A stretch of DNA of 64,000 nt from Macrophomina tecta (taxonomy: Eukaryota > Ascomycota > Dothideomycetes > Botryosphaeriales > Botryosphaeriaceae). Shown one piece after another: positions 55,789 through 64,000 of the stretch (positions within the stretch are counted from its first letter, which is position 1; every line of letters starts with the position of its first letter). The stretch lies in assembly GCA_024180945.1 (NCBI GenBank), contig JAKSGN010000038.1, positions 2,914,001-2,978,000 of the forward strand, read 5' to 3'. The position numbers were made by a program, and so were the translations under genes. The notes below the pieces were generated by a model. That model made no database searches. It was not told the origin of the DNA and worked only from the letters and a program-made list of their open reading frames with translations.

Positions 55789-56818
55789 TTATGCGACTAC
55801 TTGAGGCTGGTCCAATAGAGATTTCCTGTAATTCCAGTAGTTCTCACGTATGGGATCGTAGCGCTGGGCCAGCAAGTCCAGTGCTTTGGCCGCCTCCTCT
55901 TTGCTACTCTCGTCTGCGTAGATGTCGGCAAGCAGGTCGAGTGCATGGCTTGAGCTGATTTCGTCAGGCCTGTCCACGGGTGCGTACTGCAGCGCGAAAT
56001 CCTTCAGTGTGGACAGCGGCAGCTTGGCGTGGCGGATGATGCCGCGGAGGTAGTTCCACGGGCTCTGGTTTTGCGGAGCGAGCTTGATGGCGGATTTGGC
56101 ATAACTGGAGGATAGTCAGCACGTGTTTACCTGCATGCGGAACCGAGCAGCATACTCGAATTCCCTGTCCAGCACGCTCTTCTGCGAAAAGTTCTCTGGG
56201 CTGCCTCCGAAAACCAGGAACCAGCGGTGGTTCCAGGCCGAGTTGTTCCGCACGTCCTCGCGCAGCAGGGCCTCGACGGCCTCGATCTCGCCCTTGTCCC
56301 AGAGGTCGAAGCGACCGACCAGCCACTGCCGGTAGCTCCAGACGTGGTAGTTCTTCGAGTCCTTTGCCAGCATGCGGGCGATGAAGGCCTGCTCGCCGGT
56401 TGCATCGCCCAGCTTGTCCACGATGGTGGTGCGGTGGTGCCAGATCTGGTAGTTCTTGAGGTTCTTCAGGGCGGCGGCGTTGAGCCATTCGAGCTCTGTG
56501 CGGATGTCTTTGCCGAGCGTGAGGATGATCTTTGCACGGTACAGCCTGGAGGGGTGTGGTCAGCCAAGCGCTGCGGCTTCGCGGGGCGGGTGGGACGCAC
56601 CAGACGGTGTAGTGAGCGGGGTTGAAGTGGATGATGTCCTCGGTCAGGCTCAGGGCGCGGTCGCTCATCTCGTTCTTGGCCATGACGGCGCGCAAGTAGC
56701 TCATGGCCTCGTCATACTCCTCCGGGTAGGCGATGGCGGCGAGGGCGTTGGGGCCGCCCTCGTCGAGCGGGATGGGCTCGATGTCCTGCCACTCGTCTGC
56801 TTCGGCGTAGTTGGGCAT
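55789..56818 (-). CDS. RAM2: Protein farnesyltransferase/geranylgeranyltransferase I alpha subunit
   Basis: Minus-strand exons 56818-56601, 56545-56156 and 56104-55789, 307 residues. PFTA repeats with the Trp/Tyr-Arg pattern are visible: NYQIWHHRTTIVDKLG, NYHVWSYRQWLVGRFD, NNSAWNHRWFLVFGG, NQSPWNYLRGIIRHAK and ENYWNYRKSLL. The N-terminus MPNYAEADEWQDIEPIPLD is typical of the family. The second intron uses donor GTATGC right after a GA dinucleotide, which gives REFDYAKSAIKLAPQ; reading on to the next GTAAAC breaks the frame. The alpha subunit pairs with Ram1 or Cdc43 to prenylate CaaX proteins such as Ras and Rho in the cytosol. The upstream side carries a CT microsatellite at 56958-56975. Confidence 0.93.
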
Positions 56819-57695
56819 GTTGGCGGTGGGCGGGGATGTCTCGAGTCGGGGGAGTCGAGGGCACGGGGTGGGGATAATTGTCGCAGCTCTTTGTGGCTGG
56901 TGATGGCATTGTTGGCCCGCAAACAGCCCCGCGCCGATCGCCCGCCCGCCCGCTCTCCCTCTCTCTCTCTCTCTCCGCCGCCTCGCCGACTCGCCCTCCA
57001 CGCCTGCTTTTGCCCGCACAACCTTCTTCTGGCTGTCCGGCCCCTGTCGCCGGGCTATCCCGGACGCTTCAGGGCGCACCAGAGCACGCGCATCCGTCTC
57101 TGGGCTGTATCTGGGCATCCCAAGATGCATCGCCGCTGCCTGAGCCGTTAGACCACCACAAGAATACGCCAATCTCACCAGGAACCCCTAGTCCGAGACG
57201 TCTGAGCTTGATGTAGCTTGGCTGCTCCCTGCGTGGATGTCGTCGTCAACACCATGCCGAGCGGCGCCACGCTTGGCTGCTCACTTCGTCTCCCCTGAGA
57301 CGCTGCTCCTCGGCATAGAGGTGAACGCTATACAGATAGCCCAGTGACTGTTATGGGGATCCGGCTTTCCAACTGCCAGGATGGAGCTTTCTATCCTGGC
57401 CAGCCTGACGTGTAGGGCTGGGTCTGGTCCGCGCTTATCATGCAGAGTGTAGCTAAGTATACCTAAACGAACACGAGATGGCCCGTTGTTTGAATCCGAG
57501 AACTCTTGCTTCACAGAACATTCAATCCCTATTTCCCATCCCTGTCATCCCGAAGGGCCTTTCCGTGCTGCCTCTTCTCTACTTTTCCTATTCTGCTTAT
57601 GATATGTACGAGCTTCGAATGGACATCTTGTCTTCACCACCTCCTATCTTTTACTCTCCATTCTGTTGAACCTTTCAACTTTTCCTGCCATCAGC
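56819..57695. other. Intergenic upstream of RAM2 and the HK-repeat gene
   Basis: 877 bp holding divergent promoters. A CT dinucleotide run lies at 56958-56975. No other gene recognised. Confidence 0.5.
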
Positions 57696-59634
57696 ATGGC
57701 AGGATACATGGGGTCGCCGCCTGCGTCTGACGCCATCGAGCCCCGGCATAATCTCGACCAGTACATGGCGGCGACGAAAAGCTCTGAAGTTCGCAAATTC
57801 TATCATCCGTCCCAGCTGAGACCATTCAACAGTACTTGGCTGCAGCGTACTGGTTGCAGGAGCAGATATACTCCAACATAAACACTTATCAATCATCCGA
57901 TCAGCGCTCCTCCTTGGACCAGAGCCATATCCATAGCTCTCCGGAAGAAGCCTTCGACCGCCTCCCCCTCGAGAAACAGCAAATTGTTCTACAGATTGTC
58001 GAACAACTGCCTCCCGATGAAATTGAACACCTCTCTTCCACGCTTCCGCTGCGTCCAGAAGTTACCGCTCGGCGGCAGGAGCAGTCGTCTGCCGAGGACG
58101 ACGACTCTGATGAACTTGACCACTCTATTTATGGCCTATCCACCTACTCCGACTCTACACCTCATATCAGCCACGACAGCCACAAGCACAAGCACAAGCA
58201 CAAGCACAAGCACAAGCATAAGCACAAGCATAGACGAAAGCACAAAAACCACCGGAAAAAGGAGTCTGACGATGAATACTCCGCTCCTGTGCTTCAACCA
58301 GACGAGATAAGAACAAGTAGAGTGACCCGATTCTTCGGCGACACCCTCATGGGCCGCATGGCACGCGCCAGTGTCGGCACCACCTCCGCTGCCGTCAAGA
58401 AACACCGTGTCCTTTCGCCCTGGGGCGACAACAACCCCGTCATTGTGCCCAATGTCCGCTACCGCGATGCCATCCTGTTTGCTACTTTCTCTGCCGCTGG
58501 CGGCCCCATGGTGGAAGGCATTGATAACTTGATCGAGGATGCGTTCGGTTCGGATAGCTTTGTTGCAGAGGTGGTCTCTGGTGGTGCAGATGCAATCAAA
58601 GAAAGCATGGCAATCAAGCTGGCCGTCTTCCAAGTCGTGGAACAAGCAATCGACGTGGGCATACTGGAGCGGCTGCTGCCAGAAGAAGACAAGCTTATCA
58701 CGACGAACAACGTCAAGACATTACGCGTGCAGGTCAAACACAAGCTCATGGGCGTAGATGCGGCATTGAGCTTCAGCGGTCAGTACGCCGCCCGGGACCA
58801 GGACGCTTGCGCCAAAGGCTGGTTCTGCCCCTACCTCTTCGCCAGCGGGCGGACACCCGAGGTCCCGCGCGCCATCGACTTCGCCATGGCCGAGTTCTGG
58901 GGCCCCTTCATCAAATGTAAGCAGTCCTTTCCCCCTCTCGCACCCCGCCCATCATACAGACCTGACCTCCCACCACAGCCGACGCCTCCCTCGCCCACGC
59001 CCTCTTGGCCGCCAGCCCCTCCGTCCTCTCCCTCTGCGACCCCCGCCCTTCCAATGCTTTCCCTGTTCCCCGCCTCCTCCTTCTCTTCACCGCCATCGCC
59101 CCCTTCCGCGCAAACATGTGGTCGACCTCCCGTCGTCCTGCCTGCGCCACCCTGCACTTCCACCTTTTCGACGGCTGTCCCGCCCTCGTCGTGCCCGTCA
59201 GGCCCGCCGCGGCACCTTACGCCACGCCTCCACTGTCTCGCTCCTCGACGTCGACGTCGGCAGCGTCGTTTGCGTCGTTTGCGTCGGCGGCGTCGGGGAA
59301 GGGAAAAGGGAAGGGCAAGACCGTGCCGACGAATGACACCGGCGTGCCGGTAGCGGCATGGAGTCCGTGGACGCTAGCGCAGATGATGGAAAGGGAGTCG
59401 AGCAGTGGGTATAGCCCGGCACGGCAGCATCGCGAGCTGTGTGAGTGGCTGAACGAGCGGTTGAGCGTCGAGCACATGCATGAGAGAGTCAGGGGGAGGT
59501 ATGTAGAGTTGCTGGGCAGGAGCGTGAGTCTGGTCGTGAATGGCGGGCTGGGCGTGGGGAAGCTGGGAGCGGAGTGGTTGAAGGAGAAGAAGGTTGATCC
59601 GACCAGGGCGGGGTTTGTGGCGTTGAGGTTCTGA
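57696..59634 (+). CDS. Fungal protein of unknown function with His-Lys repeat
   Basis: Proposed exons 57696-57788, 57833-58916 and 58979-59634 give 610 residues. The second intron (GTAAGC...ACAG) is secure and joins FWGPFIK to SDASLAHALLAASPS. The first (44 nt, donor GTTCGC) is weaker, so the start is uncertain. At about residues 140-160 an alternating His-Lys run encoded by CACAAG hexamers leads into RRKHKNHRKK; it could bind metal or act as a basic linker. The middle has VRYRDAILFATFSAAGGPMV, a hydrophobic helix region, and KLMGVDAALSFSGQYAARDQ. The C-terminal part contains PWTLAQMMERESSSGYSPARQH and a Ser/Ala-rich loop with a GKGKGKGK run. I cannot assign a family or function. Composition and splicing look like a real gene. 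Confidence 0.75.
58184..58237 (+). repeat. CACAAG hexamer repeat, coding His-Lys
   Basis: About nine near-perfect CACAAG/CATAAG units in frame inside the unknown-function gene, followed by related basic codons. Confidence 0.85.
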
Positions 59635-60118
59635 TGTAGGAGAACAAGCGCGGCTGCACCTGTGGCCGTTTTCTATTACAGGTGATGCGCAGTTCTACAC
59701 GATTGATCCAATTAATTCTTCGCCCCGCGAGGTATGCAGATGGAGGCCCACCCTGTGACACGTCCTCGTATTGTCGAGGCTTGCTTCGCTGGCACGCTCG
59801 AGGCACAGCCTCTCCAGGCTCTAGTCTTGCCCCGTCTTCCAAAGCTATCAGTACCTGCTCCTGAGGCTCTGCTGAATATCTTCGACCTGGAGCTTCTTCG
59901 CGCCGCTCTACATTTCATTGTATCGCTCAGATCGCTTTTCCATGTCCTTCGAACTGGGCAGCTCAATCCCAGACCGAACGCGAGACGAAGCTGGGTCTCA
60001 AAAGAAGCCAGAAAAACGTCCCAACAGATCCTTGGATTCAACGATGCCGGAGGCAGGGAACTTGGCCATAAGGAACACAATCTGTAGCAGATGATCTGCT
60101 TTTGACATCAAGAAAGAC
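59635..60118. other. Intergenic at the edge of the decayed region
   Basis: No supported gene. A 117-codon plus-strand frame at 59734-60087 has no recognisable family; it may be part of the decayed HET locus that follows. Confidence 0.4.
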
Positions 60119-61361
60119 ATGTTCAAAGAGGACGATGAGGAATTCCAATTTCCGTGGAAAGTTCCCTATGCCATGATAGCTGACCAGGGTACGGCCTCGG
60201 TAATCCTTCAAGAGCCAGACTGCGCATTTTGTCAAGCCATGTTGGACATGGCTGGCTGCGTACTACGCTGATCGGAAGCCAAAGCGCTATTTTACTCTAG
60301 TCAGAGCTCCACATTGCGTCGAGAGTTTATACTGATGGACTTTTCTTGAGGATCTAGAGCCTAATAAGCCACTGCGAGCACAGCGCCCTATCTGGCTACC
60401 ATTCTTGACCGGATATTCCGAGAACAATACGGAAAGACTCTGACCCGCAGAAATTGCTTTCGTTGCAGCCACCAACGGCTGTCTTGCGGAACATTGCGGT
60501 GCCAGTCGCAATCGGCCGCGTATGAGAGTCCGAAGGCTTGATGGATTGGAAGCCAATTTCAAGGTATGCAGGGAATGGCTCAGTCTCTGCCAGCAGCACC
60601 ATGTTTGGGCGTGAGAACTCCGCCCACGCCAGCAATACCGCTCAGCAGTGCTTGGTCTCCGGGTAATCGATTGCTGCGCCAGGTCGGTTGTTCCAGCGCC
60701 CAAAAATTGTCGTTACGCGGCTCTTTCGTACGTCTGGGGCGTAGACCCAGAGTTCGCGTCTTCCGGCGGCCCGAGTGACAAAGGCATGCTACCGGCCGTT
60801 CTTCCATTAACCGTTGAGGATACCATTGCCGCGAGTTTGGAGCTGGGAATTCCTTTCATCTGGATTGACCGGTACCGTGTGCCACAGGATGCGGAAAAAG
60901 AGAAGCATGAGCAAATCAGAAACATGCATCGGATTTACATGTGTGCCGAGGTGACACTCGTTGCGGTGGCTGGAGAGGGGCCGGATTATGGACTTCTAGG
61001 AGTGAGTAAACGGCGCAGTGTTCGGCAGATAGAAGTACTTATCGGATCCACCCTGTTGCTGCATACGGGGAATGATTCTAGTGAGACACTTGAATCCTCT
61101 AAATGGCGTAAACGTGCATGGACATTCCAAGAGGTTGTACTTTCAAGAAGAAGGCTGATTTTCACCGATGATCAATTGTATTTTGAAGGCAACCGTATGG
61201 GATGCCGGAAAAGTACAGAGGAGCCGCTTTTGGATATCTATGATGACGACCACTACGGATCCGGGATCAGGTTTAGAACCAACTTAATACCACGTAGCCC
61301 AGATCAGCCGTTCATGTTCCTCTATCTTGCACGCACTCGCCTCGGCGGAACCCTTGAATAG
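60119..61361 (+). pseudogene. HET-domain (heterokaryon incompatibility type) pseudogene
   Basis: Broken plus-strand gene. A first piece (60119-60271) reads EPDCAFCQAMLDM, like the N-terminal Cys motif of HET proteins, and stops at TGA. After a frame change, 60520-60610 reads EANFKVCREWLSLCQQHH and meets TGA at 60618-60620. Beyond it the HET core is clear to 61361: LRVIDCCARSVVPAPKNC, YAALSYVWG, IPFIWIDRYRVPQDAEKE, MHRIYMCAEVTLVAVAGE, KWRKRAWTFQEVVLSRRR. Homology seems to continue in another frame after the stop at 61359. HET proteins control non-self recognition and cell death when hyphae fuse. At least one frameshift and two stops indicate that this copy is not functional, unless short introns I missed repair it. 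Confidence 0.7.
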
Positions 61362-61680
61362 CTTCCTTTCCGGAAAGTCAGAGGTGAGGTATAGACGAAG
61401 AGCCGTTCGATGTCGTACGGCGCTGATTCGGCACATAGTCAGATAGGTCATTTTATATTTGCTGGATTGAACATGCCTGACTATTAAGAAACGATGTACC
61501 GTTCACGGTATATTGCTTATCAGCCCCCGCCTCTCACTATCTCACCTCCTGGTCCGTCAAGTTTACAAGTCTAACATGGCATCTTGCAATTCGCGCATGC
61601 TTCACACTGCGTTATCTTTTTGAGCTCATCATCATGTGTGGCAACCATGATCTCAGCCTTGCAGGTCTAGTCGGAATCTG
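61362..61680. other. Intergenic between HET and oxidoreductase remnants
   Basis: AT-richer spacer of about 320 bp. The missing first exon of the oxidoreductase should lie here, but I could not identify it. Confidence 0.4.
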
Positions 61681-62318
61681 TCAGCAATTGGCGAGCTCCT
61701 GAGGCTGTTGAGCACCTGCAACTCAATGAAGGCCTGCCGATCCCGGCGAGAGCTGGCCTACGACCGAACCAGGTTCTTGTGCGCATTCGCGCTGCTTCCG
61801 TCAACGCCCGTGACATTATGGTTATCGCCAATGATCTCAAAGTCCCCATCAAGACCGCTCGCAACCTCACGCCTTGCGCCGATGGGCCGAGGGAAATTGT
61901 GTTCGCGGGTCGGTCCACGGGGTTGGAGGAGGGGCAGAAGGTCATTATTACTCCTGGAGCATGGGAGGCGGGATCCGACACCCCGTCCCTCGAAGCCTTC
62001 CAGGGCAAGGGTGCAGGAAGTGTCCAGGGCACACTCAGGCAATACGCCGTATTAGTGAGTCGCCTGAGCACTCTCAGTCGGTTCGAAATGAGTTGACGAT
62101 GAGCGAAGGAGAGTTCACATATCATCGCGGCGCCAGCCCACCTGAGCTGCGAAGAGATCGCGGCTATCCCCACCGCGGGCGGCACTGCCATGAACGCTCT
62201 CTGTTTTTCTGCGCAGAGCTCGTACATCTCCCTCTATCTCTTTATATTCTACATCAGATACGTAGATATATCGCTTACTTTTGTTTATCAGCTACTTCTC
62301 CTCATTTATTTTAGGTAG
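61681..62318 (+). pseudogene. Truncated zinc-type alcohol dehydrogenase/quinone oxidoreductase (MDR)
   Basis: N-terminal part of a medium-chain dehydrogenase: NWRAPEAVEHLQLNEG, PNQVLVRIRAASVNARD, LTPCADGPREIVFAG, VIITPGAWEAG, FQGKGAGSVQGTLRQYAVL. A valid 54-nt intron (62055-62108, GTGAGT...AAG) joins this to ESSHIIAAPAHLSCEEIAAIPTAGGTAMNAL. Family similarity then stops at about 62214. The frame runs on as an AT-rich hydrophobic tail to TAG at 62316. The nucleotide-binding domain (GxGGVS region) is absent, and an in-frame TAG lies upstream with no start codon found. I read it as a gene cut at its 3' side, probably by a rearrangement related to the transposon just downstream. Confidence 0.7.
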
Positions 62319-62350
62319 AAAAACTGTGGATAATATACCTAACGTGTTTC

Positions 62351-62383
62351 ACCACCGAGCCGTCCAAACCACCGAGCCGTCCA
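62351..62383 (+). repeat. 16-bp tandem direct repeat near the transposon left end
   Basis: ACCACCGAGCCGTCCA occurs at 62351-62366 and again at 62368-62383, 40 bp before the transposase start. It fits repeats inside the terminal region of a pogo-type element, a likely transposase binding site. The element may begin near the TA at 62339-62340. Confidence 0.5.
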
Positions 62384-62422
62384 CTTCCTCACCAAAAACG
62401 CATCGGATGAAAACTCAACACG

Positions 62423-64000
62423 ATGCATCACCACAACGCTATGAAATCATCCCAGAAAACTCAGTATATTAACCTTGCTATCCAATCTATTGATACCCAC
62501 GCGTCGCACAGCGAAAGAGCTACCTGTCGCGAGTACCTTGCTCCCCGATCAACCGTACGCGACCGACGCGCAGGTGCCATACCACGCGTAGAAGCTGTGC
62601 CTAACGGCAAGAAGCTTACCAAACATGAAGAAGGCGCGATTGTCGAGCGTATACTGGACCTGGATTCGAGAGGGTTTCCGCCCTCCAAGGATATACTACG
62701 TGATATGGCCAACAAATTGCTGGCAGAGCGCGACGGGGGTACCGTGGGCAAGAACTAGCCAGACAGGTTCATCAGCCGCAGAGATGAGCTCAAAACGTGC
62801 TGGACTCGCGCGTACGATCGCCAGCGAGCCTTAAACGAGGACCCAGTGGTTATCGAGCGGTAGTTCGACCTCGTTCGCTCTGTGAAGGAGAAGTACGGTA
62901 TCCTAGACGAGGATACGTACAACTTTGATGAAACTGGCTTTATGATGGGCGTAATAGGCTCTCTGCTAGTTATTACAGGCTCTGAAAGGCGCGGAAAACG
63001 AAAATTTATCTAGCCAGGCAATCGCGAGTGGACTTTAGTTATTAACGCGATTAGCGCGCTCGGTTGGACGATCCCACCCTTTACGATCTTCGCCGGCAAG
63101 AACCACATTAACACTTGGTACGAAGACACCTCTGGCATGGAGGACTGGGTTGTTGCTGTCAGCGCCAACGGCTGGACGATAAATGAGCTTGGAGTGAAGT
63201 GGTTAGAGCACTTTAACGCGCATATAAAGTCGCGTACTGTGGGGGTGTACCGGCTGCTCATAATCGACGGCCACGAGAGCTATAACTTAATTGAGTTCTA
63301 GGATCTGTGCAAGGAGGAGAAGATTATTACCGTCTGTATGCCGTCGCATTCGTCGCACCTCCTGCAGCCGCTTGATGTGGGCATTTTCTCGCCGTTAAAG
63401 CGGGCGTACCGCTCTTAGATCTCAGGCTTGGCGCGCTTGATGGCCACAAAAATCGACAAACCAGCCTTTATACAGGCGTACAAGGCGGCTTATTACAAGG
63501 TGTTCACAAAGGAGAATATCTGTGCAAGCTTCCGAGGAGCTGGCTTGGTGCCGCTCGACCCGCAGGTTGTGTTATCGAAGGTTGATGTCAGGCTTCGTAC
63601 GCCTACACCGCCTGCACCAGAGGCTGTCCCATGGGAATCCAAAACGCCCAGCAATATGCGCGAATTAGAGGCCCAATCAAGGCTACTTTATCAGCAGATA
63701 AGGCAGTATTGCAGCTCCTCACCTACAGAGGCGCGTGGATCGCTTCAATCGCTCGTAAAAGGCGCGTCATTCATGGTGCACTCTGCTGTGTTAGTACGCG
63801 ACGAACTCTCTGCCCTTCAAAGGGCCACAGAGGCCGCAAACAAGAAGAAACAGCGTAAAAGAAAGTACGTACAGAATCGGGGCACGCTAACAATGGTAGA
63901 CGGCGGTCAGCTATCTAATCCTCAGGGCGCTGGGGGGGCAGAGGGCAGCGAACAGCCCTCTAAGAAGGCTCGCGCAGAGGGCGCGCAGGGGGCTCAACGG
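62423..64000 (+). mobile_element. Fot1/pogo-type (Tc1-mariner) transposon, transposase with five TAG stops
   Basis: One frame from ATG 62423 runs to the window edge, interrupted only by TAG codons at 62756, 62861, 63011, 63299 and 63416. The N-terminus has an HTH-like region with YLAPRSTVRDR and a second DNA-binding part ending LLAERDGGTVGKN. The DDE nuclease is clear: YNFDETGFMMG (first Asp), PGNREWTLVINAISA, LLIIDGHESYN (second Asp), MPSHSSHLLQPLDVG and FSPLKRAY (third Asp region). The C-terminus is Lys/Arg-rich. From related transposases the stops fall where Trp (GKN-W-PDRF, IER-W-F) or Gln (I-Q-PGNREW, EF-Q-D) is expected, so all fit TGG or CAG to TAG. The copy is inactive. The 3' end and right terminal repeat lie outside the window. 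Confidence 0.85.

Noticed and set aside
55964..57178. 404-codon minus-strand frame across RAM2 exons
   Set aside because: It mixes the RAM2 start with out-of-frame sequence through unspliced introns; the spliced RAM2 model accounts for the homology.
1..64000. tRNA genes, CRISPR arrays, telomere repeats, operons
   Set aside because: No T-loop/A-box/B-box combination, no regularly spaced repeats and no TTAGGG arrays were seen by eye; the genome is eukaryotic, so CRISPR and operons are not expected. tRNAscan would be the decisive check.

Overview
The window is nuclear DNA of a filamentous ascomycete (Pezizomycotina). The signs are many short GT-AG introns (about 45-65 nt), a velvet regulator of VelB type, a CFEM cell-wall protein, HET and BTB/POZ genes, a pogo/Fot1-type transposon with RIP-like stop codons, and dense, mostly single-copy housekeeping genes on both strands. 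The BTB proteins resemble those I associate with Dothideomycetes, but that placement is an inference. Exon joins were read by eye from splice consensus, frame and family similarity.

Layout. 1-2.57 kb: no gene seen. 2.6-14 kb: a 14-TM MFS transporter, a fungal multi-pass membrane protein, a secreted class 3 lipase, and a six-exon BAR-PH-ArfGAP protein with a possible N-myristoyl start. 16.2-19.7 kb: three tandem minus-strand BTB/POZ paralogs, all broken. 20.2-26.1 kb: the PI 4-kinase STT4, with an 8-nt first exon, divergent from the RING/zinc-finger ligase HEL2/ZNF598 (26.5-29.0 kb). 31.2-32.5 kb: velB. 33.4-36.7 kb: a divergent pair of a DGAT2 acyltransferase and an STK19-family protein. 37.9-39.8 kb: a CFEM protein and ribosomal protein eL38. 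42.4-51.5 kb: ER alpha-1,2-mannosidase (GH47), a peroxisomal FMN-dependent 2-hydroxyacid oxidase ending in SKL, a glutathione-transferase-like protein and a GT90/CAP10-like glycosyltransferase. 54.1-59.6 kb: an L-serine/threonine dehydratase, the farnesyltransferase alpha subunit (RAM2) and a fungal protein of unknown function with a His-Lys repeat. 60.1-64.0 kb: a decayed accessory end with a HET pseudogene, a truncated zinc-type oxidoreductase and a Fot1/pogo transposase open at the window edge.

The intact genes are mostly unlinked housekeeping functions: lipid signalling (STT4), lipid storage and hydrolysis (DGAT2, lipase), vesicle traffic (ArfGAP), N-glycan trimming (GH47), prenylation (RAM2), ribosome quality control (HEL2) and development/secondary-metabolism control (VelB). 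I see no biosynthetic gene cluster. The most informative unusual signals are the two decay zones. In the BTB array and in the transposase the premature stops can be placed at positions where Trp or Gln is expected, which is the pattern C-to-T mutation (RIP) would leave. Homopolymer A/T tracts of about 20-32 nt recur between genes and concentrate around the BTB array.
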